This document shows, one piece after another, positions 25,831-35,159 of a stretch of DNA of 64,000 nucleotides. Position numbers and translations under genes: made by a program. Each line of letters opens with the position of its first letter. The stretch's first letter is position 1. The stretch comes from Bog-950 sp964631835. GTDB lineage: Bacteria > Bacteroidota > Bacteroidia > Chitinophagales > LD1. The notes beneath the pieces are model-generated. The model did not search any database. It saw only the letters and a list, made by a program, of their open reading frames with translations, and was not told the DNA's origin. The DNA lies in the NCBI GenBank assembly GCA_964631835.1, contig CAZWAD010000017.1, positions 1 through 64,000 of the forward strand. The letters are read 5' to 3'.

Positions 25831-27429
25831 ATGGCGTTGGCAGAAGAAATAAATAAACGCAGAACTTTTGGTATTATCAGTCACCCCGATGCGGGTAAAA
25901 CTACGTTGACTGAAAAGCTGCTGTTGTTTGGCGGAGCTATTCAGGTAGCCGGTGCGGTAAAGAGCAATAAGATTAAGAAAACAGCTACAAGCGACTTTAT
26001 GGAGATTGAAAAACAACGGGGTATCAGTGTAGCTACTTCGGTAATGAGTTTCCATTACAGAGGCAAAATCGTCAACATTCTCGACACACCTGGTCACAAA
26101 GATTTTGCCGAAGACACCTACCGTACTCTCACCGCTGTGGACTCGGTTATCATGGTGGTAGATTCGGTAAAAGGTGTAGAAGCGCAAACCCGCAAGCTGA
26201 TGGAGGTATGCGCCATGCGTAAAACACCGGTTATTGTCTTTATAAATAAACTTGACCGCGAAGGGCGCGACCCTTTCGACCTGCTCGATGAAATTGAAAA
26301 GGAGCTGAAAATACGTGTGCGTCCGTTGTCGTGGCCTATTAACCGCGGAACGCTGTTTAAGGGTGTTTACGACCTCCACAAAAAATATCTCAATCTTTTT
26401 AAACCTGTTTCATCAAAAATTTCGGAAGAAGTAATCCGGATTACCGATATAGCCGCTCCCGAACTGGATAAATTAGTAGGAGAGCAGGATGCCGCCAGGC
26501 TTCGCGAAGATGTGGAGACCGTGGAAGCAGTGTACGACCCGTTTGACGTAAGTGAGTATCTAAAGGGGAATCTGGCACCTGTGTTCTTCGGCTCGGGTAT
26601 CAACAACTTCGGGGTTCAGGAACTGCTCGAAACTTTCCTCGAAATTTCTCCTGCACCGCGAGGGCGTGAGACAGATGCCCGGTTTGTGGATTCTAAAGAA
26701 AGCAAAATGACCGGCTTTATTTTTAAAATACATGCCAACCTCGACCCCAAGCACCGCGACAGGATTGCCTTTATGCGCATCATCAGCGGTAAGTTCGAAA
26801 GGCACACGTATTATCATCATGTGCGTTTGCAAAAAGATTTCCGTTTCAGTACACCTGTAACCTTCATGGCGCAGGAAAAAAATATTGTGGACGAGGCATT
26901 CCCAGGTGATGTGGTGGGGCTTTACGACACCGGCAACTTTAAAATTGGCGATGTGCTTACCGAAGGTGAAGACTTTCAGATTCGGGGCATTCCGAGCTTC
27001 TCGCCCGAAATTTTTAAGGAACTCGTCAATACCGACCCGATGAAGAGCAAGCAGCTTGAAAAGGGTATTCAGCAGTTGACTGATGAAGGAGTTGCTCAGC
27101 TGTTTACACAACAACCGGGCAACCGGAAGTTTGTAGGCACGGTGGGTGAACTTCAGTTTGAAGTAATTCAATACCGCTTAAAGCATGAATACAATGCAAG
27201 CTGCCGCTTTGAACCGATTAATATGACGCGTGCTTGCTGGCTGCGTTCAGAGAGCCGGCAGAAACTGGAAGATTTTATCCGGTTTAAATCTTCTTCTATC
27301 GTGTTTGATAAAGACGGACATCTCGTTTACCTCGCTCCGTCCGACTGGTTCCTGAAAATGGAGCGCGAAAACAACCCGGAAATAGAATTCCATTTCAACT
27401 CCGAGTTTAAGACAGAGCAACTGGTATAG
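25831..27429 (+). CDS. prfC: Peptide chain release factor 3
   Basis: A 532-residue translational GTPase that recycles RF1/RF2 after termination. The start MALAEEINKRRTFGIISHPD fits the family. G1 is HPDAGKTTLTEK, switch I is followed by the RF3-type KQRGISVATSV, G3 is DTPGHKDF, G4 is NKLD. Domain 2 and the C-terminal RF3 domain follow (GELQFEVIQYRLKHEYNA, CWLRS). Length is normal. It is monocistronic, with a promoter box only 8 nt before the ATG. Confidence 0.95.
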   Translation: MALAEEINKRRTFGIISHPDAGKTTLTEKLLLFGGAIQVAGAVKSNKIKKTATSDFMEIEKQRGISVATSVMSFHYRGKIVNILDTPGHKDFAEDTYRTLTAVDSVIMVVDSVKGVEAQTRKLMEVCAMRKTPVIVFINKLDREGRDPFDLLDEIEKELKIRVRPLSWPINRGTLFKGVYDLHKKYLNLFKPVSSKISEEVIRITDIAAPELDKLVGEQDAARLREDVETVEAVYDPFDVSEYLKGNLAPVFFGSGINNFGVQELLETFLEISPAPRGRETDARFVDSKESKMTGFIFKIHANLDPKHRDRIAFMRIISGKFERHTYYHHVRLQKDFRFSTPVTFMAQEKNIVDEAFPGDVVGLYDTGNFKIGDVLTEGEDFQIRGIPSFSPEIFKELVNTDPMKSKQLEKGIQQLTDEGVAQLFTQQPGNRKFVGTVGELQFEVIQYRLKHEYNASCRFEPINMTRACWLRSESRQKLEDFIRFKSSSIVFDKDGHLVYLAPSDWFLKMERENNPEIEFHFNSEFKTEQLV

Positions 27430-27489
27430 TAATACCACACAATATTTTCCTGCTTCTGTCATTATCTTACATTGCATTTTATTTACTCT

Positions 27490-30400
27490 GTGAACTTCAG
27501 TATTGCGAAGCGAAATTTATTTGTAATAACCTTTCTGGTGTTTGGCGGCAGTCAAATGGCAAATGCCCAATCTGCATCCAACATCCGCTTCAAATCATTT
27601 TCAACTCAGGCAGATACGGTGAGCCTCGACAGCCTGAGTGTAGTTCCCAACACCATAACCGTTCGCACTCCCACCGGTGAGATTCTTGACTCGTCTTATT
27701 TTGTTCTTAAGGCTTTTGAATCAAAACTCATCTGGAAAAAGAAACCGGAAAGCGATTCGGTGAAAATTCTTTTCCGTGTTTATCCTTTCGCTCTCGCTAG
27801 TGAAACCTACAACAAAAGCTATCAGCAATACCTTAATGCAGGTTCTAACCGGCTGCTTAAACCTTTCTCGTATAACCCTGATGTTGTTCAAAACAAACTG
27901 ATTGATTTCGGCAGCCTCGACTACAACGGCAGTTTTGCCCGAAGCGTTTCGTTTGGCAGCAACCAAAGTGTGGTTCTTAATTCGCTCTTCAACTTACAAC
28001 TCAGTGGCATGCTCGCCAAGGATTTGGAAATATCGGCAGCCATTACCGACAACAACATTCCCATTCAACCAGAAGGCAATACCCAACAGATCCAAGAGTT
28101 CGACAAAATATTTATCCAGTTGCGTAAAGACCAGCACAGGGTTATTGTGGGCGATTTTGATTTGTTTAATCCCGAAAAGGATTACTTTATGAAGTTCTCA
28201 AAAAAATACCAGGGCGGTTACTACAGCGGCAGCTTCGATATTAAAAAGTCGGGGGTTTTTAAAACCGGTGTGGCAGGAGGTATTTCACGTGGCAAGTTTT
28301 CGCGGAATACACTTCGTGTTTCCGAGGGTAATCAGGGTCCTTACAAATTATTTGGCGCTAATGGTGAAACTTATATTGTTATTCTTTCAAACAGCGAGGA
28401 AGTTTTTATCAATGGAGCTAAAATGGAACGTGGCGCTGATAAGGATTATGTAATTGATTACAACCTGGGCGAAATAAGTTTTATGCCCCGAAGAATTATT
28501 ACAAAAGATTTGCGCGTGTTTGTAGAGTTTGAATACTCCGACCGAAATTACCTGCGTTCAACTGCTTTCCTAAACACCGAATACTCTGCCAAAGTTGCTG
28601 ATGTTCATTTTAATATTTATTCCGAGCAAGACAGCAAAGGGCAAAGCATTCAGCAAAACCTGAATGATGATAAACGAACATTCCTTACCACTATTGGTGA
28701 CAGTATTCAAAACGCGCTATACCGTGGATGGGATTCCATTGCGTATGACCCCAACCGCATCATGTACCGCCTTGTTTCAGATACCCTCGGATACGACTCT
28801 GTATTTGTTTACTCTGCTGATTCAACACAAGCAAAGTATGCAGTAAATTTTTCGTTTGTTGGTGAAGGTAAAGGCGATTACATCCTTTCATCTTCTACTG
28901 CTAACGGAAGAGTTTACCAATGGGTAGCGCCATCTGGCGATAGTTTGCGCAACGGGGCATATCTTCCGGTAATATTGCTTATAACTCCAAAGTACCAGCA
29001 GATGTATACAGCAGGTGCAGACTTCCGAATCGGCAAGTCCAATACAATTTCAACCGAAGTAGCTATGAGCAATAACGACCCGAATATGTTTTCGAGGAAA
29101 GACGATAACACGCATTTAGGTTTTGCTGCAAGGGTTTCTTATAAAGGGACAATAGCTACAAAGAGAGATTCTGCGAACAGGAAAAATCAAAACCTCGTTC
29201 TTGATTTCCATTATGAGTTTATACAGGACCGGTTCATTACGGTAGAGAGATTCCGTAATATCGAGTTCAGCCGCGACTGGAATCTGGGCGTACAACAAAA
29301 GAGATACAACGAACATCTGGGGATAGCTAACATCGGTTATGTGTGGGGCGGCTTGGGTAATATTAATGCCCGGTTCAAAGCTTTTATCCAGGATTCCGTT
29401 TACCGGGGGTTTGAAAACGGATTGAACGGAAATTTTTCCAGGAATGGCTTCAACTTTATTTTCTCAAATAGTTATCTGAATTCAACTTCTCAATTCCTGC
29501 AGACTGATTACATACGACCTAAAGCCGATTTCTTCTACACTTCAGCAAAAACCAAGGGGTGGAAAATAGGGGCTCTTTTCGACCACGAAGTAAACATGCT
29601 GAAAAGCAAAGGCGCAGATACTTTAACGGCAAACAGTTTTCTCTGGCAGAACTATAAAGTTTATGCTATTACTTCTGATACGGCTGGAAACAAATATGGA
29701 ATTGAATTCGTCATGCGCAACGAGCACCGTCCTGACGGAAGCAGTTTCTCCGAACCATTCTTCCGCGCACAAACAGTAAACTTCAACGGACAAATTACTA
29801 CTCTCAAAAACCAAACACTCAACTACAGCCTTACATACCGCCACGCCAGGGACAATGATTCTTTCAACAGTGCTCAGCCCGAACATTTTTATCTCGGCCG
29901 TATTGATTACAACTTCACTTTACTGAAAGGTTTTTTCCGCTCAACTACTTTGTACGAAATAGGAAGCGGGCGCCAGCAGAAAACTCAAATCGTTTACATA
30001 GCTTCACCAACCAATCAAGGTGATTTCATTTATCCTGAAAACGGAGATGTGAATAACAATGGCGTTAAGGACGTTTCGGAATTTGTAACACGTCCTGCAG
30101 GATTCACTTACGACTCATCTTATTTCAGGACCTTTATCGTTACCCCTGAATATTTTTCGGTAAACAGTAACCAGTTCAATCAGGTATTGAATATTAACCC
30201 CGCGGCCTTGTGGAAGAACAAACAGGGTTTCAGAAAAGTGCTATCCATGTTCAGCCTGTTCGCCAGCATCTCCATAACCAAGAAAACTTTTGCTGATAAA
30301 AATAAAAAGGTCGGTGATTACTTCAATCCTGTTCCCCTTAACCGGGAGAACAGTCAGCTGGTTGCTACTTCCATTTCAAGCAGAAACTCACTTTATTTTA

Positions 30401-31044
30401 ACCGGCTGGATCCGAAATACGGTATTCAGCTTGACTTTACTTATTCACGAAACCGTACCTTGCTTACCACTGGTTTTGAAAACCGGACACTTCAATCACA
30501 GGGTACAACCATCCGCTGGAATGCGTTTAAATCATTCAACATTCAAACGGTTTATACAAATGGTATGAAAGCCAACGAATCTGACTTTTATTCCACGCTT
30601 CAATACCGGTTCACCTTTCATGATGCCAGCACTGATTTTAGTTATCAGTTCGGTACTTCATTCCGCATCAGCACAAAATATGACTTCTCGTGGAAAGAAA
30701 ATCCAACGGATACTGTCGGCAAGCAAACTTCGTTAGTTCACAAGCTTACGCTACAGGGGCGATATAACCGGCAGGGTAAAATATCGGTAGAAGCAAATCT
30801 TTCGTATGCTTCCATCAGATATAACGATAATGGCTTTCCGAACCAGCAGCTTGAATATGCTATGCTCGAAGGATTGCAAAACAACAATAACTTAGTATGG
30901 AGTGCCGGATATTCACAGAATCTTACAGAGAACATTCAGCTTTCGCTGATTTATGACGGACGAATGACAGGGTTCGTGAATGGTGATAAATCAACCATTA
31001 AACCCATCCACACCGGGAGAGCAGAAATAAGAGCTATCTTCTAA
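27490..31044 (+). CDS. Very large outer-membrane beta-barrel protein, unknown function
   Basis: An exported protein of about 1184 residues. I prefer the GTG at 27490, which gives the signal peptide MNFSIAKRNLFVITFLVFGG...ANAQ; a TTG at 27472 adds six residues. The sequence is rich in alternating hydrophobic/aromatic strands throughout, for example FNIYSEQDSKG, LNYSLTYRHARDN and AEIRAIF at the end, as in an outer-membrane barrel. An N-terminal soluble part has paired extracellular-type segments and VVLNSLFNLQLSGMLAKDLE, AAITDNNIPIQPEGNTQQIQ. Proteins of this size and style are conserved in Bacteroidota; I cannot name a function. A strong shared terminator follows (31051-31076). Confidence 0.65.
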   Translation: MNFSIAKRNLFVITFLVFGGSQMANAQSASNIRFKSFSTQADTVSLDSLSVVPNTITVRTPTGEILDSSYFVLKAFESKLIWKKKPESDSVKILFRVYPFALASETYNKSYQQYLNAGSNRLLKPFSYNPDVVQNKLIDFGSLDYNGSFARSVSFGSNQSVVLNSLFNLQLSGMLAKDLEISAAITDNNIPIQPEGNTQQIQEFDKIFIQLRKDQHRVIVGDFDLFNPEKDYFMKFSKKYQGGYYSGSFDIKKSGVFKTGVAGGISRGKFSRNTLRVSEGNQGPYKLFGANGETYIVILSNSEEVFINGAKMERGADKDYVIDYNLGEISFMPRRIITKDLRVFVEFEYSDRNYLRSTAFLNTEYSAKVADVHFNIYSEQDSKGQSIQQNLNDDKRTFLTTIGDSIQNALYRGWDSIAYDPNRIMYRLVSDTLGYDSVFVYSADSTQAKYAVNFSFVGEGKGDYILSSSTANGRVYQWVAPSGDSLRNGAYLPVILLITPKYQQMYTAGADFRIGKSNTISTEVAMSNNDPNMFSRKDDNTHLGFAARVSYKGTIATKRDSANRKNQNLVLDFHYEFIQDRFITVERFRNIEFSRDWNLGVQQKRYNEHLGIANIGYVWGGLGNINARFKAFIQDSVYRGFENGLNGNFSRNGFNFIFSNSYLNSTSQFLQTDYIRPKADFFYTSAKTKGWKIGALFDHEVNMLKSKGADTLTANSFLWQNYKVYAITSDTAGNKYGIEFVMRNEHRPDGSSFSEPFFRAQTVNFNGQITTLKNQTLNYSLTYRHARDNDSFNSAQPEHFYLGRIDYNFTLLKGFFRSTTLYEIGSGRQQKTQIVYIASPTNQGDFIYPENGDVNNNGVKDVSEFVTRPAGFTYDSSYFRTFIVTPEYFSVNSNQFNQVLNINPAALWKNKQGFRKVLSMFSLFASISITKKTFADKNKKVGDYFNPVPLNRENSQLVATSISSRNSLYFNRLDPKYGIQLDFTYSRNRTLLTTGFENRTLQSQGTTIRWNAFKSFNIQTVYTNGMKANESDFYSTLQYRFTFHDASTDFSYQFGTSFRISTKYDFSWKENPTDTVGKQTSLVHKLTLQGRYNRQGKISVEANLSYASIRYNDNGFPNQQLEYAMLEGLQNNNNLVWSAGYSQNLTENIQLSLIYDGRMTGFVNGDKSTIKPIHTGRAEIRAIF

Positions 31045-31050
31045 AAAAGG

Positions 31051-31076
31051 AAAACCCGCCTCATTGAAGCGGGTTT
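31051..31076. terminator. Bidirectional intrinsic terminator
   Basis: AAAACCCGC / GCGGGTTTT form a perfect 9-bp stem with an 8-nt loop between two convergent genes. A-rich and T-rich arms on both sides let it serve either strand. Confidence 0.85.
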
Positions 31077-31101
31077 TCGGAAAAGTTCCTCGTTCAAAAT
31101 A

Positions 31102-32022
31102 CTACTTCAACTCTGTTTCGCCTTTACCAATCAAATAACCGAACTGATAAATCTCCACTTTATAAACTCCTGATTCTTTAATGTTTTCGCTCCAATCCAC
31201 TTTTATGGTCTTGTTAGTCTGGTTCCAGTCGAAATCAGCTTTCTTGGTATACTGAATGGATTCACCGGTTTGAGTTTGCAATGTTCCTGAGCCCTGGTCA
31301 GCAACGGAAATAGTTTCTCCTCTCGGATTGATTATGCGCACATACACACTTGCAGTACCTGGCTCCAAAACTTTGTTGTCGCCCGTTTCAAATGATACCT
31401 GAACTTTTTGTAGTTTCTTCACTCGCTTTTCAGTTACCTCTTTTCCATTGCCTTTGGCTTTAATGCCACTAAAAGAAATATTCCTGAGTTGCAGGAGTGA
31501 ACCCAACTCCACTTTTTTGCTTAACCCTTTGTTTTGTTCTGTAAGTTGCGATGTGGTTTGCTTTTCCGTGGTAAGGTCAGTAGTTAATTGTTGGTTCTGA
31601 GCGGTCAGTTGCTGATTCTGAGCGGTCAGTTCTTCAATCTTCTTCTTCATTTCGGCAATTGCGGTTTCATATTGTGCAATCTGCGCCTTAGCTTCAGCTA
31701 ATTGTTTGCTGGTCATCTTACCTTTAGCAAACAAGGCTTGAATTTGCTTTTGTTTTGCCTCCAGTTCGGTGCGTTGTGATAAAATTGTGCTGTCTTTAAT
31801 ATTGCCTTCGGTGATTAAGTAATCAATTTCGGCTAATTTGGTTTTGAGAGTGTCGTTCAAACCGTTGAATTCCTCCTGCAGCTTTGCTTTCGACTCACCT
31901 AAATCCTTTTTTGCTCTATTTTCGGAGTAAAGCAGGTAAAGCGCTACACCATTAATAAGCAACAGCAGTGCTATAATGGCTACGTAAACCTTTTTATTTC
32001 CTCCTTCCTGGTTATTTTCCAT
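31102..32022 (-). CDS. Membrane-anchored coiled-coil protein
   Basis: A 306-residue protein with a short cytoplasmic N-terminus, one membrane helix (about 11-31, VYVAIIALLLLINGVALYLLY), and a long coiled coil (about 35-165) that includes near-exact heptads IEELTAQNQQLTAQNQQL. A beta-rich C-terminal domain (about 175-306) ends the protein. Similar proteins are widespread in Bacteroidota with no assigned role. A good promoter box (TACATTTG, 32060-32067) with a GTTG at -33 lies upstream. It converges on the large barrel gene with a shared terminator. Confidence 0.65.
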   Translation of the reverse strand: MENNQEGGNKKVYVAIIALLLLINGVALYLLYSENRAKKDLGESKAKLQEEFNGLNDTLKTKLAEIDYLITEGNIKDSTILSQRTELEAKQKQIQALFAKGKMTSKQLAEAKAQIAQYETAIAEMKKKIEELTAQNQQLTAQNQQLTTDLTTEKQTTSQLTEQNKGLSKKVELGSLLQLRNISFSGIKAKGNGKEVTEKRVKKLQKVQVSFETGDNKVLEPGTASVYVRIINPRGETISVADQGSGTLQTQTGESIQYTKKADFDWNQTNKTIKVDWSENIKESGVYKVEIYQFGYLIGKGETELK

Positions 32023-32059
32023 TTGTCTAATTGGTTTTTAAATAATGTTAAAACTGGTA

Positions 32060-32090
32060 CAAATGTAGAATCTCCTGTATTCTTTCCAAC
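32060..32090 (-). promoter_or_regulatory. Bacteroidota-type promoter for the coiled-coil gene
   Basis: On the minus strand TACATTTG (32067-32060) matches TAnnTTTG, with GTTG exactly 19 nt upstream in place of TTTG. The start codon is 37 nt downstream. Confidence 0.55.
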
Positions 32091-32232
32091 TGGGGGTTAT
32101 TCACGCAGGAAAGCAAGGTTGTCATATAATAATATACACCCGGTAGTTTTAAGCAGGGACCAGCACCCGGCTTCCCTTTTGCAAATCTGTCATTTAAGAA
32201 TATTTTTAGCCGCTTTTGTAAAAATTGTTTTA

Positions 32233-34035
32233 ATGAGCAGCATACGCCCACTTCTTGAAGTAAAAAACTTAGTTACTGAATTTAAAACCGATGACGGAAT
32301 AATCAAAGCTGTAAACAATGTCAGCTTTACGTTAAACCGCGGAGAAACCATTGGCATTGTGGGCGAATCCGGCTCGGGCAAATCGGTTACATCGCTTTCG
32401 GTTATGCGACTCATACCTGACCCGCCCGGAAAGATATCGGGAGGCGAAATTATTTTTCATAATAAGGGCGGAAGGCCGGTGAATCTTCTTACCCTTCCGG
32501 AAGCCGAAATGCGCAAATACCGCGGCAACGAAATAGCAATGATTTTTCAGGAGCCTATGACTTCCCTTAACCCGGTTTTCAAATGTGGAAGCCAGGTGAT
32601 GGAAGCTATCATGCTGCACCAGAAAACCACTAAGCCTCAGGCTAAGGAAATTACTCTCAAAATGTTTGAGAAGGTTAAGTTGCCAAACCCGCAGCGTATT
32701 TTCGATGCTTACCCGCATCAGCTTTCGGGCGGGCAAAAACAGCGGGTAATGATTGCCATGGCCATGAGTTGTAACCCGTCCATACTCATTGCTGATGAAC
32801 CCACTACTGCCCTGGATGTAACAGTGCAGGCAACCATCCTCGATTTGATGGCACAATTGAAAGGAGAAATTGACAGCTCCATCATGTTCATAACTCATGA
32901 CCTGGGGGTAATTGCGGAAATTGCTGACCGCGTTTTAGTTATGTACAAAGGAAAAATCGTAGAGCAGGGAACTGTTCTTGAAATTTTCGGAAATCCTCAA
33001 CACCCCTATACCAAGAGCCTTCTTGCCTGTCGTCCGCCCCTGGGCAAGCGGTTGAAAAAGCTGCCTACGGTAGTTGATTTTATGGAAGAGAAGGAGGATG
33101 GAACTCTGGTTGAAAAGCACACCTCTGTGGAGGAAGCCATTCGTGCGGTAGTTATTTCCGAAGCGGAAACAAACGCGCGAAGAGAAAAAGTGTTGAAAGA
33201 AAAACCCATTCTTCAGGTGCGGAATGTGCAAACATGGTTCCCCTCTGGTAAGAATTTTTTCGGGAAAACATTGGATTATATAAAGGCGGTTGACGATGTT
33301 ACTTTCGATGTACATGAAGGAGAAACACTCGGATTAGTAGGGGAGTCGGGCTGCGGGAAAACAACTTTGGGAAGAACCATACTCCGGTTGGTTCCTGCGC
33401 ATGGAGGTGAAATTATTTTTGAAGGGAAAAATCTTCTTCATCTGAATAACAATGAGATGAAAGAAGTGCGGGAACACATGCAGATTATTTTCCAGGACCC
33501 TTACTCATCGTTAAACCCGCGGATTACAATCGGCAGCGCCATTATGGAGCCTATGACGGTGCATGGAATTTATTCCAGCGAAAAAGAAAGAAAAGAAAAA
33601 GTGCTTGAGCTCCTTAATAAAGTGAATATGAAACCCGAGCACTTCAACCGCTATCCTCATGAGTTTTCAGGCGGACAGCGCCAGCGGATATGTATTGCAC
33701 GCGCCCTTTCCCTTAACCCTAAATTCATCATCTGCGATGAATCCGTTTCAGCTCTCGATGTTTCCATCCAGGCTCAGGTCTTAAACCTTCTCATCCAACT
33801 GCGCGAGGAATTCAAGTTCACATACATTTTTATTTCCCACGACCTTTCGGTGGTAAAGTTTATGAGCGACAGAATGTTGGTGATGAACAAAGGCAAAATT
33901 GAAGAAATGGGCATTAGTGACGACATTTATAATACCCCTCAGCGCGAATACACCCGAAAACTAATAGCAGCCATTCCCAAGGGAGAGTTGAGCGATATTC
34001 AAAAACGCATGGCTGCTGCCGGGGCTCGCAATTAA
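32233..34035 (+). CDS. Fused dipeptide/oligopeptide ABC transporter ATPase (DppD-DppF type)
   Basis: A 600-residue protein with two complete ATPase domains. The first (about 5-265) has GESGSGKS, LSGGQKQRVMIAMAM and ILIADEPTTALD; the second (about 320-595) has GESGCGKTT, FSGGQRQRICIARAL and FIICDESVSALD. Each is followed by the oligopeptide-binding-ATPase tail, for example HPYTKSLLACRPPLGKR. The ATG at 32233 is chosen because the 70 residues upstream of it are not family-like and begin at TTG. Permease and binding-protein genes are not nearby. Walker B of the second domain reads CDES in place of the common ADEP. Confidence 0.9.
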   Translation: MSSIRPLLEVKNLVTEFKTDDGIIKAVNNVSFTLNRGETIGIVGESGSGKSVTSLSVMRLIPDPPGKISGGEIIFHNKGGRPVNLLTLPEAEMRKYRGNEIAMIFQEPMTSLNPVFKCGSQVMEAIMLHQKTTKPQAKEITLKMFEKVKLPNPQRIFDAYPHQLSGGQKQRVMIAMAMSCNPSILIADEPTTALDVTVQATILDLMAQLKGEIDSSIMFITHDLGVIAEIADRVLVMYKGKIVEQGTVLEIFGNPQHPYTKSLLACRPPLGKRLKKLPTVVDFMEEKEDGTLVEKHTSVEEAIRAVVISEAETNARREKVLKEKPILQVRNVQTWFPSGKNFFGKTLDYIKAVDDVTFDVHEGETLGLVGESGCGKTTLGRTILRLVPAHGGEIIFEGKNLLHLNNNEMKEVREHMQIIFQDPYSSLNPRITIGSAIMEPMTVHGIYSSEKERKEKVLELLNKVNMKPEHFNRYPHEFSGGQRQRICIARALSLNPKFIICDESVSALDVSIQAQVLNLLIQLREEFKFTYIFISHDLSVVKFMSDRMLVMNKGKIEEMGISDDIYNTPQREYTRKLIAAIPKGELSDIQKRMAAAGARN

Positions 34036-34144
34036 TTGAACCGATACATCAACTGGTTCATTTAATTCTCCTGATTTGTTTTCCGGCAACATCTTTTCAA
34101 AACCTATTACTAACATTACATACTTTAATGAAAATTCGGACAGG

Positions 34145-34765
34145 ATGCAAAAAGAAGTTATAACCGAGTCGGTGTTAGATGAAACCATTTCATTTGAGGA
34201 ATACCTGCAACTTACGAAGGATATACTCGATGAAAGGGTTCCCCGCTCAGGCATTTATCTTTCCGATAAAACTTTCCGTTATACACGTTCCAACCTTGAA
34301 CGCATGAACAAAGTACTCGATAATATTTCGCTTAACCAAAAGCTGTACAACCTTCTTTCTGATTTAGAGGAACAGTGGATTTGGCTGGTGATCAGTGAGC
34401 CGTGGTGTGGCGATGCAAGCTGGGGAACACCGGCATTATGTATGATTGCTGCGGCTTCCGATAAAATTGATTTCCGAATATTGCTTCGCGATACGCATCC
34501 TGAAGTAATTAAAGAATATCAAACGGCAGGAAGCGACTCCATTCCCAAACTGATTTGTTTGCGTGGGAAAGATTTAAAAGAACTTGGCACCTGGGGGCCG
34601 CGTCCGAAAGAATTGCATGAAATGGTTTTAACCGGCATGAAAGAAAAAGATTTTGATTACCGGGAAAGTGTGCGAAAACTTCATGCCTGGTTCGAAACCG
34701 ACATGACGAAGTCAACACAGGAGGAGCTGATTGAATGTGTAAAGGAATGGAAAGCGATGAGCTGA
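34145..34765 (+). CDS. Thioredoxin-like protein with a single active-site cysteine
   Basis: A 206-residue cytoplasmic protein. The ATG at 34145 is preferred to a TTG 23 codons upstream. The thioredoxin fold is marked by WIWLVISEPWCGDASWGTPALCMI (about 75-100), with WCGD in place of CxxC, and the later SIPKLICLRGKDLKELGTWGPRP with cis-Pro. Such thioredoxin_9-type proteins are common in Bacillota and Bacteroidota; catalytic redox activity is doubtful with one cysteine. It lies 36 nt before gldC on the same strand. Confidence 0.8.
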   Translation: MQKEVITESVLDETISFEEYLQLTKDILDERVPRSGIYLSDKTFRYTRSNLERMNKVLDNISLNQKLYNLLSDLEEQWIWLVISEPWCGDASWGTPALCMIAAASDKIDFRILLRDTHPEVIKEYQTAGSDSIPKLICLRGKDLKELGTWGPRPKELHEMVLTGMKEKDFDYRESVRKLHAWFETDMTKSTQEELIECVKEWKAMS

Positions 34766-34801
34766 CGGAATACAAATAAATTTACCTTTAAGAAAAAGCA
34801 A

Positions 34802-35155
34802 ATGGCGCAGATAACAAAGACCTCAGAAATAAGATTCAAGATTGGGTTAAGCGAGAAGAATGTCCCGATTGATATTAAGTGGCTGGCAACCGATTCAAAA
34901 AATAATGAACTGCGTGACTGCAAAAGCATCATGATTTCAATATGGGATGGCGTGCAGGGACAAACGCTTAAAATAGATTTGTGGACCAACGATATGACCA
35001 CCGATGAAATGCACTCGCATTATTTTCAAACGCTGCTCACCATGACGGAATCTTATGCCAAGGCAACCGGCAACCCTTTTGCCAATGCTGAAATGAAAAA
35101 ATTTGCACAGGCACTTGCTAAGATGACGGCAGATTGGGAAGACGGGAAGAAGTGA
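34802..35155 (+). CDS. gldC: Gliding motility protein GldC homologue
   Basis: A 117-residue protein matching GldC in length and sequence: IRFKIGLSEKNVPIDIKWLA at the N-terminus, then KSIMISIWDGVQGQTLKIDLWTNDMTTDEMHSHYFQTL (as two adjoining segments) and a C-terminal helical stretch. GldC is a cytoplasmic accessory of Bacteroidota gliding and type IX secretion. It is known from Flavobacterium but is also kept in non-gliding members. A TACCTTTA box is seen 14 nt upstream. It converges with the T9SS esterase gene with only 4 nt between them, which fits a T9SS-positive genome. Confidence 0.85.
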   Translation: MAQITKTSEIRFKIGLSEKNVPIDIKWLATDSKNNELRDCKSIMISIWDGVQGQTLKIDLWTNDMTTDEMHSHYFQTLLTMTESYAKATGNPFANAEMKKFAQALAKMTADWEDGKK

Positions 35156-35159
35156 ACGG

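Noticed and set aside
32023..32232. N-terminal extension of the fused ABC ATPase from TTG
   Set aside because: 70 residues of non-family sequence overlapping the promoter of the divergent gene; ATG at 32233 begins the first ATPase domain.
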